Part shown: one piece after another, positions 62,002 through 64,000 of the stretch
How positions within the stretch are numbered: position 1 is the first letter of the stretch
How the letters are laid out: each line of letters begins with the position of its first letter
Assembly (NCBI RefSeq): GCF_947623445.1
Contig: NC_135245.1
Coordinates: forward strand, 4,533,501-4,597,500
Reading direction: 5' to 3'
Length of the DNA stretch: 64,000 bases
Origin: Clavelina lepadiformis
Taxonomy: Eukaryota; Chordata; Ascidiacea; Aplousobranchia; Clavelinidae
Notes under the pieces: model-generated
What the model saw: the letters and a program-made list of their open reading frames with translations, nothing else
Database searches by the model: none
Told to the model about the DNA's origin: nothing
Made by a program: the position numbers and the translations under genes

Positions 62002-64000
62002 GTAAGTCAAAACACATCCGTTTATTCTGCTAATTTTTGAACTGAACAGCTGAATGGGCTTGCAGATACTTCCTGTATTTCACCATAATAAGCTATGTTT
62101 GCCTGCCACACCAGTGGGTGCTAAAATAACATCATTTTGACCTATCATGCTTAAGTTGTTCGCTTTATGTCAGTATGGTAGCCCAGTCAATTCCTCTGTG
62201 TATAATATAGGCTTACCGCTTACATTCATATCATATAGCTAGTAACATACAAAACTACATATATGAAGGTGATAGTGATGCAAATCATTGCAATTGAATT
62301 TTAGATCAGTAATATCGTTGTTTATACAAACAGTCTTATGATATAGTTGTAGTCTTGTAGACTGGTCACATCTAAACTTATTCACCTTGCTTGTTAATCC
62401 AAATCTCATTGAGTCATTAACTCATTATATATGAATTTCTGAATCGAAAATTCACAAACTGTGCGTTTATCCCAGTCGATATGGTTTACTGTCGATTTTA
62501 TTATCATTGTGTGGTTTTGTTGATTGAATTTCAATTGGAGTTAAGCTTATAGGGAGTTTTTCCCACAGTCTTGTTCACCTCGAACAGTTTTTTAAAGAAT
62601 CTTTTGTGTAGCTAGCGTTTTCTTGATTCCATTGCACCCCACCACAGCTAAGCTTATGGCTTTAAGATCGGTTGTTCTAGAGTTTTTCAGGGTATGACCT
62701 CGGTCCTATTAAAGTTTCCCTTATTTTCGAATATAGAGAACTTTTCGTTCTAACTTTGAATGCGTATTTATCGAATAGCTACGCAGTTGATGGCTGGAAT
62801 GCTTTAGTTTAATTCATTTTCCGCGCGCTGAACGCGTATAGTTTTAGGCAGTATTTTTAGCTAATGTTTGCTTCCAGTTCTTAGGACTATTGTTCAAAGT
62901 AGGCTGGTGTGTTTAGTTATGCTTTCACGCAGTCCAATGCTTTATTGGTCTTTACAGCAAGGTATAGTATTAAGCTAGACGAAATACGTTTGTCTTGTGT
63001 AAGCCGACATTTGCCATCAGCATTCCTGAAATTTTTTAAATAGTTTTCCGAGTAGCTCTTATAGCAACGCCCAGATTGACTGTTCTGTAGCCAAATGCCT
63101 GGACAAACTACCCCATGCTATGCGGTTCGTTTGTTATGATTTGTCATTCAAGGATGCGTTAGGTTAGATGTCAACTGCAAAATAATGTAATGGCATCATT
63201 GACACTGCTGGACACTGATTTATCTGATATGCTTGTGATGCTGTTGTTTTGTTTAAAACTCTTTGTCATTGATAAGTCTTTTTCATAGAATATGCTTCAG
63301 AAATTAATAGTAATCGAGTCATTTTTCACTCTTCTTAAGATAAGTACATAATGATTATATCGTCGTTTTGTTGAACTACCAAATAGTTTCTCACGTTTAT
63401 TGTGTGCCAGCTTAGAATCACTTGTGGTTTAAACGTTGACGTAACGTTTTACTGTAGAAACGCTACTTCATTAATTTCACTATTGAATGAAGTAGCGCTT
63501 GTATTAACTTGCACTAATTAAAGTGAACACTGGCCGGGCGTTCTTTGTTCTTCAATCTAATTAACCCAGTTGTGTTCGTTTGAACATTCTCCCTTGCTGG
63601 GTTAGCAAATTAACCGGGCAGATTAGGAAAGTGGAACAAGACCTCTCACTGTGTTATCAAGAGTGTTGTGGGTTAGGAGAAAAGCAATGACCGAATACGG
63701 AGTCATCGCCTAAAAAGGCGAAGAACCGTGCGTCAATTGAAACAGCAAATATGACTGGTCTGTGACCGTCCTTTGTACATAATTATGACTCGAAACCTTT
63801 TCTGATTACGGTCGTGTTTTCATTCCTTATCGCGTTATTTAAAAAAGGTGTCATAGCGCTTTTGCTAAAAACACTTGGCAGCGGTTTCACTTTGCAAAGC
63901 GTATGCCGTTACACAAGAAATAGTCATTAATAAAACATGGCTATAGATCCGCGGTTTGGTGTAATGAAAACCCCGGCTTTTGTGCTGCTCCTCGGTCAAC
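62002..64000 (+). other. Start of a long kindlin intron
   Basis: No kindlin exon follows the donor at 62002 within the remaining 2 kb. A perfect 12-bp-stem hairpin lies at 63461-63497, and a short CGCCT-AAAA-AGGCG hairpin near 63707. Otherwise nothing recognised; an alternative first exon cannot be excluded. Confidence 0.5.

Overview
This 64 kb window is eukaryotic. Every gene except one is split by introns that are mostly canonical GT-AG, the DNA is AT-rich, and the proteins are animal ones (kindlin, COG2, GCN1, CFAP73). About nine genes lie in 64 kb with mostly short introns, and one is a sulfotransferase with a C-terminal membrane anchor of a kind I associate with sea squirts and amphioxus. 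My best guess is a tunicate or another small-genome invertebrate deuterostome. The species assignment is inference; the gene assignments rest on family motifs read in the translations.

Layout. 1-3322 (-): 5' part of an aminopeptidase N-like M1 peptidase, with its catalytic part beyond the left edge. 4933-7780 (-): ribosomal stalk protein RPLP0, seven coding exons. 9841-14318 (-): ciliary coiled-coil protein CFAP73, seven exons. 18196-19527 (+): CTU2, intronless in its coding part. 20852-22190 (-): a P-loop sulfotransferase with a C-terminal membrane segment. 22918-40750 or beyond (-): the very large HEAT-repeat protein GCN1. 43686-54228 (-): COG2, sixteen coding exons. 55482-57718 (+): cardiolipin synthase CRLS1, five exons. 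59564 to 62001 and beyond (+): the N-terminal F0/F1 part of kindlin (fermitin), running off the right edge. The genes are unrelated housekeeping or cytoskeletal genes: tRNA thiolation, ribosome stalk, translation-stress sensing, Golgi tethering, mitochondrial lipid synthesis, cilia and adhesion. I see no operon or shared pathway.

Gaps and introns carry many non-autonomous DNA transposons. I could delimit eleven hAT-type elements by inverted ends and 8-bp target duplications (seven with exact duplications outside the nested stack). The richest site is an intron of COG2, where three hAT elements are nested, the middle one splitting a BED zinc-finger reading frame of the outermost. Two members of one CAGGGG-ended family lie in opposite orientation 33 kb apart. 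Two long foldback elements, a tRNA-Ser-like SINE, and an unnamed dispersed repeat of about 220 bp complete the mobile fraction. No CRISPR array, rRNA gene or intact tRNA gene was seen. I found no clear new multi-gene system. The most notable points are the nested hAT stack, a GC-AG intron and an altered C-terminus in RPLP0, and a pre-miRNA-sized hairpin in COG2.
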